Origin: CAIVVT01 sp963757265
Lineage (GTDB): Bacteria > Acidobacteriota > Terriglobia > Bryobacterales > Bryobacteraceae
NCBI GenBank assembly: GCA_963757265.1
Contig: CAVWRA010000011.1
Location: 186,001 to 250,000, forward strand
Reading direction: 5' to 3'
Length of the DNA: 64,000 nt
Part shown: positions 37,867 to 46,824 of the stretch, piece after piece
Layout of the letters: each line of letters begins with the position of its first letter
How positions within the stretch are numbered: the first letter of the stretch is position 1
Notes under the pieces: generated by a model
Told to the model about the DNA's origin: nothing
Database searches by the model: none
What the model saw: the letters and a program-made list of their open reading frames with translations, nothing else
Program-made: the position numbers and the translations under genes

Positions 37867-40071
37867 TCAGCGACCGCCCGCGAGGTGCACCGTCCCGGCG
37901 AGGGCAGTGCTGCGCGAAGATGCTCCCACATAGACCTGGTAATCGCCGGGCACAAGCTCCCAGGCGTCCTTGTCGACATTGAAGATGGACAAGTACAGCG
38001 GATCGACCGTAAGCGTCAGCGCTTTGCTCTCACCAGGGGCGAGCCGAAGTTTGTCCCAAGCCACCAGGCGCTTCGGGGGTTCGCCCGCGGCGGCCGGCAG
38101 TGCGACGTAAACCTGAGCGATCTCCGCGCCCGCCAGCGGGCCGCTGTTGCGGAGGTTGAAACTCACGGTGACGTTCTGACCGGATGCCGCGGCCTTCGGT
38201 TGAGAATACGAAAAGGCGGTGTAGGAAAGGCCGAAGCCGAAGGGGAACAGCGGCTCCTTTTTCTCCGCGTCGAACCACTTGTAGCCGGCCTTCAGGCCCT
38301 CCGTATAGTTGACGTCGAAGGGCGCCGGAGTCCCGGAATGAGGAGCACCGGGCGTTGTTCCGGGGAGCACCGGATGAGGCAGGTCGGCCTCGCTCCTGGG
38401 GAACGTGACGGGCAGCTTGCCGGACGGGTTGACGGTGCCGAACAGGAGGTTCGCCGTAGCCTCGCCGCCGCGAATGCCGGGATACCAGACCTCGAGGACG
38501 GCACTCACTTTGTCGATCCAAGGCATGGTCACCGGACCGCCGGTCTCCAGCACAACGATGGTGTGGGGATTGGCCGCGGCGACCTGGTGCACCAACTGGT
38601 CCTGGTTGCCGGCAGGGACAGATCCGGTACATCGGCGCCTTCGGTGGTGTGCTGATGGACGAAAACGATGGCGACATGGGAGCCGGCGGCCAATTTCGCG
38701 GCCGCGGCGAAATCCGTGCCGGGGTCGTACTGCACCTTGGCCTTGGGCGCTTGGGCGCGAATTGCCTGCAGCGGCGAGGACGGATGCCAGACGACATGGC
38801 CGGCGCCGGGCGACCGCGTTGCCGCCGGCCGCGGCCACCTGGTCGGAACCCGCGCCGGACAGCACGCCGACATCGGCGTGCGATCCGATGATCGCGATGG
38901 AAGAGAGAACGCCGGCCTGAAGGGGCAATTGGCGGTTGGCGTTTTTGAGCAGCACCGCGCTCTGCTCGGCCACGTATTGCGCCACTTCGGCGCCGGTGAA
39001 GGGGTTGACGGGATGAGTGGAGGGAGGATGGTCGTAGGTCCCCACGGCGAACTCGGTCCGCAGGATGCGGTGAACCATGTCGTTCAGGCGGGCCGTCGGG
39101 ACTTCGTGCCTGTCGAGGGCCGTTCTCAGTGTGGCGCCGAAGTATTCGCCGCTGGGCATCTCCTGATCGAATCCGGCGCGGGCCGATGGAACCGTGCTGT
39201 GGACGGCGCCCCAATCCGACATGACCCAGCCCTTGTAGCCCCAGTCCTTCTTCAAGACGTCATCCAGCAGGTAAGGGTTCTCGCAGTCGTACACGCCGTT
39301 GAGTTTGCTGTAGGCGCACATGACCGTTCCGACGTCCGACTCCTGGATGGCGATCTGAAATGCCAGCAGGTCGGTTTCGCGCAGGGAGCGCTTGTCCAGG
39401 TTGGCGCTGTAAATGACGCGGCCGTTTTCCTGGTCGTTGACGGCGTAGCGGTTGATATCGCCTATGACCACCTGGTCCTGGGTGCCCTTCAGCGCGCGGC
39501 CGAGCATCCTGCCGGTGGCGATAGGGTCCTCGCTCCAGCACTCGAAATTGCGGCCGTTGCGCGGTTCGCGGATGAGATTGGCGGTTCCGCCCAGGGACAC
39601 GTTGAAGCCCAGGTCGCGGACCTCTTTGCCCAGCAGCGCCCCATACTCATAAGCCAAATTCAGATCCCAACTGGCGCCGGCCGCGAGCGACGAGGGCATG
39701 GCCGTGGCGTAACGCCCGCGCGGGCCCGCGTCGTAGCCTACGCCGGAGCGCCCGTCGGTCATCTGGAAATCGGGGATTCCGAGCCGGGGAACACCCGGCA
39801 CGAAGCCGGCGCCGCCCAGCGTCCGCGGGCTGTGCTCCTGGCCATGGACGAGACTCAGTTTCTCGTCCAGCGTCATCCGCGCCACGAGCAGATCGGCCCG
39901 CTTGTCCGGTGGCAGATTGCGGTCCAGCCAGGGACCTTCAATCGCTTTTTTCGCGGCCTGGTTCGGTTGTTGCACGCAGCCCGGCGAAAAGGCCAACGCC
40001 GCGAATACGACCGCGACTCCAAACAGCCTGCTCGAACTGAAAATCGGGCGGCTTCGATGACACGGATGCAT
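37867..40071 (-). CDS. bglX: GH3 beta-glucosidase-like lipoprotein with two compensating frameshifts
   Basis: Extracytoplasmic glycoside hydrolase family 3. The lipobox (AFSPGC) implies membrane anchoring. Domain order is (beta/alpha)8 barrel with nucleophile D286 (GWVMSDWGAVH), alpha/beta sandwich, and fibronectin-III-like C-terminus (VTVSFNLRNSGPLAGAEIAQVY). The 734-codon frame is continuous, but between about 38808 and 38610 it encodes a meaningless Arg-rich stretch. The adjacent frame there reads VWHPSSPLQAI, SHVAIVFVHQHTTEGADVPD and LSLPA. An extra base at the GGG run 38808-38810 and a missing base near 38608-38612 explain this. The displaced segment carries the expected acid/base glutamate (TEGADVPDLSLP). 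Confidence 0.82.
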   Translation of the reverse strand: MHPCHRSRPIFSSSRLFGVAVVFAALAFSPGCVQQPNQAAKKAIEGPWLDRNLPPDKRADLLVARMTLDEKLSLVHGQEHSPRTLGGAGFVPGVPRLGIPDFQMTDGRSGVGYDAGPRGRYATAMPSSLAAGASWDLNLAYEYGALLGKEVRDLGFNVSLGGTANLIREPRNGRNFECWSEDPIATGRMLGRALKGTQDQVVIGDINRYAVNDQENGRVIYSANLDKRSLRETDLLAFQIAIQESDVGTVMCAYSKLNGVYDCENPYLLDDVLKKDWGYKGWVMSDWGAVHSTVPSARAGFDQEMPSGEYFGATLRTALDRHEVPTARLNDMVHRILRTEFAVGTYDHPPSTHPVNPFTGAEVAQYVAEQSAVLLKNANRQLPLQAGVLSSIAIIGSHADVGVLSGAGSDQVAAAGGNAVARRRPCRLASVLAAAGNSRPSAQGQGAVRPRHGFRRGREIGRRLPCRHRFRPSAHHRRRRCTGSVPAGNQDQLVHQVAAANPHTIVVLETGGPVTMPWIDKVSAVLEVWYPGIRGGEATANLLFGTVNPSGKLPVTFPRSEADLPHPVLPGTTPGAPHSGTPAPFDVNYTEGLKAGYKWFDAEKKEPLFPFGFGLSYTAFSYSQPKAAASGQNVTVSFNLRNSGPLAGAEIAQVYVALPAAAGEPPKRLVAWDKLRLAPGESKALTLTVDPLYLSIFNVDKDAWELVPGDYQVYVGASSRSTALAGTVHLAGGR

Positions 40072-40331
40072 GGCCGTTCTCCACTATGAATGTCGTCCAC
40101 TCAGGCGCACCCCGGAGGCGGGTCCCGGCGGGGATTTCGTTGGGCCTTCCTGGATGTCGGGATTCTACACCAACCGAGTGCGCCCGCGCCGCATTTGTCT
40201 GAGTGCTCCATTGCGGGCGCCCGCGGAAGTCCAAAGATTGGATGCGCGCCGATTGGCCTTGCAACGACAAGCGAGCAGGCCCGGCACGGCGCGGGTTCGA
40301 GTAAGATCGTCACGAAGTGAGGAGTTTCCCT

Positions 40332-41219
40332 ATGCAATGGCACGGCGTTATCCCGGCGATTACGACTCCGTTCAAGGAAGACCTGAGCGTGGATTACGAG
40401 TTCCTGGCGCGGCACGCGCGATGGCTGGTGGAGAACGGCTGCACGGGCGTAGTGGCGCTGGGCTCGCTGGGCGAGGGCGGGACGCTGAGCTTCGACGAGC
40501 GGCGCGAGGTTCTGGAGACGTGCGTGGCGGCAGTGGCGGGGCGCGCCAGAGTGATAGCGGGCGTGGCCGCGGTGTTGACGCGAGAAGCGGTGGCGCAGGC
40601 AGGGGCGGCGGAGGAGGCCGGCTGCGACGGCCTGATGGTGTTGCCGCCGTATGTTTACTGCGGGGACTGGAGGGAGATGCGGGCGCATGTGGGCGCGGTG
40701 ATGGAGGCGACGGGGCTCCCGTGCATGCTGTACAACAACCCGATCGCGTACAAAGTGGATTTTCTGCCGGAGCAGGTGGTCGAATTGAGCGCGCGGCACG
40801 GAAATCTGAAGGCGGTGAAAGAGTCGAGCGCGGATGTGCGCCGGATCATGGCGATCCGGGCGCTGGCCGGGGACGCCCTGCAGATCCTGTGCGGCGTGGA
40901 TGACCTGATTGTCGAGGCCGTGGCGGCGGGGGCGTGCGGATGGATCGCGGGACTGGCGAATGCGTTTCCAAAGGAATCGGTGGATCTGTTCGAGGCGGCG
41001 CGCGGGGGCGACATGGTGCGAGCGTTGGAGATCTATCGCTGGTTCCTGCCGCTGCTGCGGATGGACACGGTGCCGAAATTCGTGCAGCTGATCAAACAGG
41101 TGCAGGCGGAGGCGGGCATGGGCACGGCCCGAGTGCGGCCGCCGCGGCTGGAACTGGCGGAGGAGGAAATCCAAATGGTGCGCCAGGAAGTGGTGAAAGC
41201 GCTTTTGTTGCGTAAATGA
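40332..41219 (+). CDS. Dihydrodipicolinate-synthase-family aldolase/lyase
   Basis: 295-residue class I aldolase of the DapA/NAL family: Schiff-base lysine K163 (LKAVKESS), tyrosine Y134 (CMLYNNP), and the substrate loop GSLGEGGTLS (44-53) in place of the GTTGE of true DapA. The altered loop and absence of lysine-pathway neighbours point to a sugar-acid or keto-acid lyase rather than lysine synthesis. The ATG at 40332 is chosen because GAGGAG precedes it; an in-frame GTG at 40317 is the alternative. Divergent from the GH3 gene, which is compatible with a carbohydrate-utilisation role. Confidence 0.82.
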   Translation: MQWHGVIPAITTPFKEDLSVDYEFLARHARWLVENGCTGVVALGSLGEGGTLSFDERREVLETCVAAVAGRARVIAGVAAVLTREAVAQAGAAEEAGCDGLMVLPPYVYCGDWREMRAHVGAVMEATGLPCMLYNNPIAYKVDFLPEQVVELSARHGNLKAVKESSADVRRIMAIRALAGDALQILCGVDDLIVEAVAAGACGWIAGLANAFPKESVDLFEAARGGDMVRALEIYRWFLPLLRMDTVPKFVQLIKQVQAEAGMGTARVRPPRLELAEEEIQMVRQEVVKALLLRK

Positions 41220-41363
41220 GCCGATGGCTCAAGATTGGGCCGGCCGGACAGAAACAGAATATGAAGGACCGGTTAGGAGATGGGCAGGAATCTCCGCGCG
41301 GCGAGGGCAAACAGGTATAGCGTATAAGCTGACAGCCGCCCTATTTAGGAGCGGAGGTGAATT

Positions 41364-41738
41364 GTGTCGGCTATAGACACCAATGCCGCGCGAATCCTGG
41401 TGGTGGAGGACGAGCACACTGTCCGCGAACTCGTCCGGCTGATTCTCAATCACGAGGGCTGGGACATCGCCGAGGCCGACAGCCTGACCGAGGCCGCCGA
41501 ATGCGTGCGGACGAAAAAACCACCTTTCGACCTTCTCATCCTGGATATCTGCCTACCGGACGGATTTGGGACCCAACTAGTGGAAAAGATGCGCCACAAC
41601 GGGGCCAACCCGAAGGTCCTCTATATGACGGGCGATCCAGGCTGGCTGCGGCGACTGGGGGCGGAAGGGGCGGCGCTGCTACCGAAACCGTTCACGCCCC
41701 GGCAGATGATCGAGGCGGTCCAACAGGCGCTGGTTTGA
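41364..41738 (+). CDS. Single-domain response regulator (receiver only)
   Basis: 124 residues, all receiver domain: acidic triad E15/D16/E17, phospho-acceptor D61 (LLILDICLPDGFG), T89 and K108. No output domain, so it should act by protein interaction (CheY/Spo0F style). GTG start after a strong GGAGGTGA site. No kinase is adjacent. Confidence 0.88.
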   Translation: MSAIDTNAARILVVEDEHTVRELVRLILNHEGWDIAEADSLTEAAECVRTKKPPFDLLILDICLPDGFGTQLVEKMRHNGANPKVLYMTGDPGWLRRLGAEGAALLPKPFTPRQMIEAVQQALV

Positions 41739-41773
41739 GGGGGCGGGGGGAGCGAAAGAACCGGCACGTGCCT

Positions 41774-41997
41774 TAGCCCGGATATTTCACCAACAATCGG
41801 CTGCGGCGCGCGATAGGGCCGCATCTACTCAAGTTGCGCTGGGCCCAGGGGGCGCCCCGGGGTCCTCGACGTAGCGGCCAAGTACGCCTGCGGGCGGCTC
41901 CCGCGAGCGCGCCTTGTGGCATTGCTTGGTGTTGGGGCTTGATGCTGGGGCCCTCTCATCGCGCCTCGCTGCGATCGCAAGTGCAACATCCGGGCTA
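41774..41997. repeat. Intergenic palindromic repeat, family A, copy 3
   Basis: About 224 bp. Ends as in copies 1 and 2, with mismatches (TAGCCCGGATATTTCACCA on the left), and an extra ~30 bp in the right half (about 41918-41948, TGGCATTGCTTGGTGTTGGG region). It begins 36 bp after the receiver gene stop. The rest of the 359-bp gap to the URO-D gene shows nothing but the short AT repeat at 42080-42099. Confidence 0.82.
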
Positions 41998-42079
41998 AGC
42001 CGGGGCAGACGGGAATGCGGCGGCCGCGATTGGCGCCGAGGGGGGGCAGGCGCGGCCGGGACGCGACAACGAGTCAACT

Positions 42080-42099
42080 AATCAATTAATTAATTAATC
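42080..42099. repeat. Short AT-only tandem repeat (AATT/TTAA)
   Basis: Several tandem TAAT/ATTA units flanked by TAATCAA and TTAATCAAT, forming a near-perfect palindrome just beyond the stop codon of the URO-D gene, in otherwise very GC-rich DNA. Function unknown. Confidence 0.5.
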
Positions 42100-43126
42100 A
42101 ATGGCCGCGGGCGGTGCGGATCATGGCGCGCAGGTTTTCCGGCGGCGTGGTGGCGGGCAGGGCGCAGCCGGCGTTGAGGATCAGGCGCGGCGAATCGGCG
42201 AAGATCGCCATCAGCGCGCGGCATTTTTCCGCGACTAATTCGGGAGTGCCCTGGGCCATGACGCCGGTGGGGTCGATGTTGCCAATGAGCGTGGCGCGGC
42301 CGGCGAGCGCGTCGTGGGCGGCCTGGGAGTCGGTCTTGAAATCGAGCTCGATGGCGTCGGCGACGGTGGCGACGAGGTCGGCCAGGATGGGGCGGGCGTT
42401 GCCACAGACGTGCTGGGCGTAGGGCAGGCCGAGAGCGTGGGAGAAGGCCGCCAAACGGATTTCGTAGGAGTGCGCGAATTTGCGGTGCAGACGCGGCGAG
42501 ATGAGGCTGGAGCCGGCGGAACTGTCGCCGTTGGAGAGCATGTCGCAGCCGGTGGCGGCCATGAGGCGCAGAAACTGGGTGGTGGCCTGATGGCAGTAGT
42601 CGAGCAGGCGGAAGGCCGCGGCTTCATTGTCGGGCTCCATCAGATCGAGCATCCAGCCTTCGGCGGAACGCATTAGCAAGGCCAGGCTGAAGGGGGCCTG
42701 GTCGCAGTTGCCGCGAATGAAAACCTGGCCGGAGAACTCGCGCTTCAGCAGCCGCACGGCCTCCAGCCAGACCTGGATGCGCGGGTGACGGCCGACGTCG
42801 GGAGGGGGCAACTGGTCCACTTCGGAGAGGCTCGAGAGGCGGGCTCCGCGGCACACGGCGGGCTCGTCCTCGGGGAAAGCGACGGGGACGCCGACCGCAT
42901 CGGCCAGCGTCGCGGTATCGACATCGACGAGGATGCCGTCGAAGCCGTAGCGCTCCACCGATTCGCGGAAGGCGCGGGCGATGTGGCGCGGGTCGGAGCG
43001 GAACTGGCGCATGGTGAGGCCGGCTTCGCGCGCGGCCATCATGAAGTTATGGAGCATGACGGGCGTCGAGTCGGTCGGTTCGCCGCGCAGTGCGGCGGCG
43101 ATGCGCTGATAGCCATTCATGGGCAT
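42098..43126 (-). CDS. Uroporphyrinogen decarboxylase-family (MtaA/CmuA-like) protein
   Basis: 342 residues of the URO-D fold (NGYQRIAAALRGEPTDSTPV at the N-terminus). The zinc-thiolate-type motif HVCGN and a later cysteine (NAGCALPATTPPENL) match the MtaA/MtbA/CmuA methyltransferase branch, not HemE. Such proteins transfer methyl groups between a corrinoid and a thiol. No corrinoid protein or substrate methyltransferase is adjacent, so the substrate is open. Divergent from the sodium:solute symporter, with 93 bp between starts. Confidence 0.8.
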   Translation of the reverse strand: MPMNGYQRIAAALRGEPTDSTPVMLHNFMMAAREAGLTMRQFRSDPRHIARAFRESVERYGFDGILVDVDTATLADAVGVPVAFPEDEPAVCRGARLSSLSEVDQLPPPDVGRHPRIQVWLEAVRLLKREFSGQVFIRGNCDQAPFSLALLMRSAEGWMLDLMEPDNEAAAFRLLDYCHQATTQFLRLMAATGCDMLSNGDSSAGSSLISPRLHRKFAHSYEIRLAAFSHALGLPYAQHVCGNARPILADLVATVADAIELDFKTDSQAAHDALAGRATLIGNIDPTGVMAQGTPELVAEKCRALMAIFADSPRLILNAGCALPATTPPENLRAMIRTARGH

Positions 43127-43219
43127 CTCCTGTCGTGCGCCATGGTATCACCCGAGCAGGTATGATGTCGGTGCGCTGCACGCGCCGCACGCGCCGTGCG
43201 CAGCCAGGGGAATTCGAGC

Positions 43220-44803
43220 TTGCATCTTCATCCGATCGATTGGGCGATTGTGGCGCTGTATGGAGTGCTGGTGGTGACCATCGGATTGCGGGCCGCGCGG
43301 CGGGCCGCGACGAGCGAAGGTTACTTCCTGGCCAACCGGCAACTGCGCTGGCCGTTTATCGGGGCGTCGCTGCTGGCGTCGAACATATCGGCCGAACATT
43401 TCGTGGGCCTGGCGGGGAGCGGCTTCGCCATCGGCATGTGCATCGGCGGCTTCGAATGGATCGCCGTTTTCTGTCTGGTTCCGCTGATCGTGCTGTTCCT
43501 GCCGTTTTACATGCGCAACCGCATTTACACGGTGCCGGAGTTTCTGGAGCGGCGCTTCAGCGCGCGGGTGCGGCTGCTGTTCTCGGCGCTGATGATCGTG
43601 CTCTCGATCCTGACCAAGATCTCGATCTCGCTGTGGGCGTCGTCGATTGTGTTTTCCGAAGTGTTGGGGTGGGACAAGGTCACGGTGATCTGGGTGCTGG
43701 GGCTGTTTACGGCGCTGTACACGATGAAGGGCGGGTTGAGCGCGGTGGTCTACACGGACGCCTTGCAGACGACGATCCTGCTGGCCGCGGCGGTGGTGCT
43801 GACCGCGATCGGGCTGGGCCGCGTGGGGGGCTGGCAGGGGCTGCATGCGCGGCTGCCGGCGGAGATGTTCAGCATGGTGAAACCGGCCACGCACGCGGAC
43901 GTGCCGTGGCCAGGGATGTTCATCGGCGGCTTTCTGGTGGGCAGCTTCTACTGGTCGATGGACCAGGTGCTGGTGCAGCGCGTGTTCGCAGCGCGGGACC
44001 TCAACGAGGGCCGGCTGGGGGCGGTATTTTGCGGATACCTGAAGGTCCTGATGCCGTTTCTGCTGGTGTTGCCGGGATTGATCGCGCGGGCGCTGTTTCC
44101 GGCTCTGAGCTCGCCCGACAAGGCCTATCCGGCGCTGCTCGGCGCGCTGATGCCGGCGGGGCTGCTGGGATTGACGGTGGCGGGGATCGCGGCGGCGCTG
44201 ATGGGCCATCTGAGCGCGACGTACAACTCGATCGCCACGCTGTTCACGCGCGACTTCTACCTGCGCTGGCGGCCGGAGGCGTCACAGCGCAGCCAGGTTT
44301 TCACGGGCCGCGCGGCGGTACTGGGGGTGTTCATATTGGGCGCGGTCTGGGCGCCGGTCATCGGGCGATTCGAATCGCTGTGGATCTACCTGCAGAGCGT
44401 CACCGCATACCTGGTGATGCCGTTTGTCGGCGTCTTTTTCTTGGGCGTGCTGTGGAAGCGCGTGAATACGCGCGGCGTGCTGGCGGCCGTGGCGACGGGC
44501 TTCATCGCGGGGCCCATCCTGATGGTGGACGGCCACCGCCCATTCCTGCCGTTCATGCAGGCGCCGGTGCTGCGGCCGTGGCTGCACGGGGCGATTATCG
44601 AGTGCCTGCTGTGCATCTGTGCGCTGGTCGGAGTGAGTCTGCTGACCCGGCCACAGCCGGAGGCCAGCCTGGCGGCGACGACCGTGGATTGGGGCAGGAG
44701 CGCGCCCGAGGCCGGTGCGCGGCGCGCGGTGCTGAAGGACTACCGGCTGTGGCTGAGCGTGTTGGTCACGTTAACGGCCTTTTTGTGGTGGCTGATGCGC
44801 TGA
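43220..44803 (+). CDS. Sodium:solute symporter (SSS family)
   Basis: About 527 residues and 13 membrane segments, with the SSS signature (EGYFLANRQLRWPFIGASLLA, SNISAEHFVGLAGSGF) and GIAAALMGHLSATYNSIATLFTRDF. The start is placed at TTG 43220, since CAGGGG lies about 9 bases upstream and the hydrophobic helix begins shortly after; an in-frame GTG at 43196 is possible. 47 bp upstream of an exported glycoside hydrolase on the same strand, so the transporter probably imports its sugar product. Confidence 0.87.
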   Translation: MHLHPIDWAIVALYGVLVVTIGLRAARRAATSEGYFLANRQLRWPFIGASLLASNISAEHFVGLAGSGFAIGMCIGGFEWIAVFCLVPLIVLFLPFYMRNRIYTVPEFLERRFSARVRLLFSALMIVLSILTKISISLWASSIVFSEVLGWDKVTVIWVLGLFTALYTMKGGLSAVVYTDALQTTILLAAAVVLTAIGLGRVGGWQGLHARLPAEMFSMVKPATHADVPWPGMFIGGFLVGSFYWSMDQVLVQRVFAARDLNEGRLGAVFCGYLKVLMPFLLVLPGLIARALFPALSSPDKAYPALLGALMPAGLLGLTVAGIAAALMGHLSATYNSIATLFTRDFYLRWRPEASQRSQVFTGRAAVLGVFILGAVWAPVIGRFESLWIYLQSVTAYLVMPFVGVFFLGVLWKRVNTRGVLAAVATGFIAGPILMVDGHRPFLPFMQAPVLRPWLHGAIIECLLCICALVGVSLLTRPQPEASLAATTVDWGRSAPEAGARRAVLKDYRLWLSVLVTLTAFLWWLMR

Positions 44804-44850
44804 CGGCGCTGACGCGCGACGGCGCGGGGAGAGATGATGGAGGCAAACCT

Positions 44851-46710
44851 ATGTCCAAATTCCTGATGGCGGCAGTGCTGATGGTGGGCGGCGCAATGGC
44901 GCAAGCCGAAACAAAAAAGGTGGTTTTTGACTCCGACGGAACGGAACAGAGATTGGCGTTGAAGGATCTCAACCCCGATCTGCCGGCCGATTGGTCGGGC
45001 TACAGGTTCCTGGTGCTGGAAGTGCGGACAACGACAGCGCAGCGCTTCGAATTCAAGGTCCACACGGCGACGGGCGCGCCGGGGCTGAATATGCACCTGT
45101 TTCAAGGCCCGTGGATTCGCACGGTGCTGCCACTGGCACGGATCGAGCGGCCGGAGCAGAGCGGCACGGATCTGGCGGCGATGAGCAACAGGCCGCGGGC
45201 GCTGTCGTTCGTCAGCAGCGCGCGCGGGCAGGGTCCGCTGACGGCGGTACAGGGAATTGGCCTGCGCATGCCGGCGCCGGTGGGCGAGGCCGCCGTCGAG
45301 ATCCGATCCATCACGCTGGCGAAGGATGATCCCGGTGACAAGCTGCTGGAGGATGGGCCGCTGGTGGATCAGTTCGGCCAGTGGATTGCGGCTACGTGGC
45401 CGGGGAAGGCGGCGAGTCTCGAAGATCTGCAGCGGGCGTGGGTTGAGGAGGCGAAGGGGCTGCAGCCGGGCGGGTACGACTACTGCAACTACGGCGGATA
45501 CAAGAGCACGCACGCCAAGGCGACCGGGTTTTTCCGCGTCGAGCAGATCGACGGCAAATGGTGGTTCGTCGATCCCGACGGGCACCTGTTCCTCTCGGTG
45601 GGCGCGGACTGCATCCGCTCGGGGATTGAAACCCGTACGCGGGACCGTGCGGGCGTGTTCGCCGCGCTGCCTCCGGCCGGGTTGAGCCGCATGCCGCCGT
45701 GGGCGGAGGGCCGGGCGATGGTTTCGTTTTACACCTGGAATCTGCAGCGCCGCTTCGGCGACGAGTGGGAGCCGAAATGGATCGATTTCTCGCTGCAACG
45801 CCTGGCGGCGTGGGGTTTCAACACGATCGGCAACTGGTCGGCTCCGGCGTTGTTCGCCGCGCAGCGCACGCCCTACGTTGTGCCGCTAAACGGCTGGGGC
45901 ATGGAGCAGTACATGGGCATGCCGGATGTGTACTCGCCCGATTGGCCGAGGAAAGTGGACGAAGCAGCGCGGCGGCAGTGTGCGCCGCGCAAGGACGATC
46001 CATGGCTGCTGGGCTACTTCATCGCCAACGAACCGGCCTGGCCGGGTCGCGAGTTGCTGGTGGCGGACCTGATCCTGAACGGCCCGGACACGGCCACCAA
46101 GCGGGTGTTTCAGTCCAAGCTGTCGCTGGGCGACTCGCCGATAATCCGCAAGCAATTTCTGTTGCAATGCTTCGGAAGGGAATTGGCGGTGATCAACGCG
46201 GCCGTCAAGAAGAACGACCCGAACCATCTCAATCTGGGCCTGCGTTTTGGCGGGCACGCGGACGACGAGGTGGTGAGCATGACGCGCGGCTTCGACGTCT
46301 TCAGCCTGAACATTTATGATGTGGCGCCCGACCGCGCGCGGATCGACAAGATTTATGAACTCACCGGCCGGCCGATCCTGATCGGCGAATTCCATATCGG
46401 CACGCCCGGGCGCGGGATGTCGGCGGGGCTGGTGCAGGCGCGCGACCAGGCCGAGCGCGGCGTGGCCTATCGCTACTACGTCGAGAATGCACTGGCCATG
46501 CCGGCGATGATCGGCACGCACTGGTTCCAATGGACCGACGAGGCCAACACCGGCCGCGGCGACGGAGAGAACTATAACATCGGCATGATCGATGTGACGG
46601 ACCGGCCGTACGCGGAATTGGTGCAGGCCGCCGAGCAGACGCACAAGCGGCTGCTGGCGGTGCATTCAGGCACCGAGAGCCCGTCCAGTCAGAAGGCGCT
46701 ACCGCGGTAG
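44851..46710 (+). CDS. Exported clan GH-A glycoside hydrolase, agarase-like
   Basis: 619 residues: signal peptide (ending near AMAQA, residues 1-18), an N-terminal beta-rich module (about 20-160, carbohydrate-binding-like), then a TIM-barrel. Features are GKWWFVDPDGHLFLSVGAD, the acid/base motif FIANEPAWPG (N-E-P) and the nucleophile strand PILIGEFHIG. These resemble GH50/agarase-type enzymes, although the substrate need not be agar. Good GGAGG site before the ATG. Forms a transport/hydrolysis pair with the symporter upstream. Confidence 0.78.
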   Translation: MSKFLMAAVLMVGGAMAQAETKKVVFDSDGTEQRLALKDLNPDLPADWSGYRFLVLEVRTTTAQRFEFKVHTATGAPGLNMHLFQGPWIRTVLPLARIERPEQSGTDLAAMSNRPRALSFVSSARGQGPLTAVQGIGLRMPAPVGEAAVEIRSITLAKDDPGDKLLEDGPLVDQFGQWIAATWPGKAASLEDLQRAWVEEAKGLQPGGYDYCNYGGYKSTHAKATGFFRVEQIDGKWWFVDPDGHLFLSVGADCIRSGIETRTRDRAGVFAALPPAGLSRMPPWAEGRAMVSFYTWNLQRRFGDEWEPKWIDFSLQRLAAWGFNTIGNWSAPALFAAQRTPYVVPLNGWGMEQYMGMPDVYSPDWPRKVDEAARRQCAPRKDDPWLLGYFIANEPAWPGRELLVADLILNGPDTATKRVFQSKLSLGDSPIIRKQFLLQCFGRELAVINAAVKKNDPNHLNLGLRFGGHADDEVVSMTRGFDVFSLNIYDVAPDRARIDKIYELTGRPILIGEFHIGTPGRGMSAGLVQARDQAERGVAYRYYVENALAMPAMIGTHWFQWTDEANTGRGDGENYNIGMIDVTDRPYAELVQAAEQTHKRLLAVHSGTESPSSQKALPR

Positions 46711-46824
46711 GGCCATGGGGAGACGAGGCGGCAGCTCCGTGCGGAGCCACGGGCCAGGCCAGGGAGCAGGACCTGGAAGTCCGGCGCGGACGCGGACGTC
46801 CGTCAAACGACACGGGTGTCCGAG

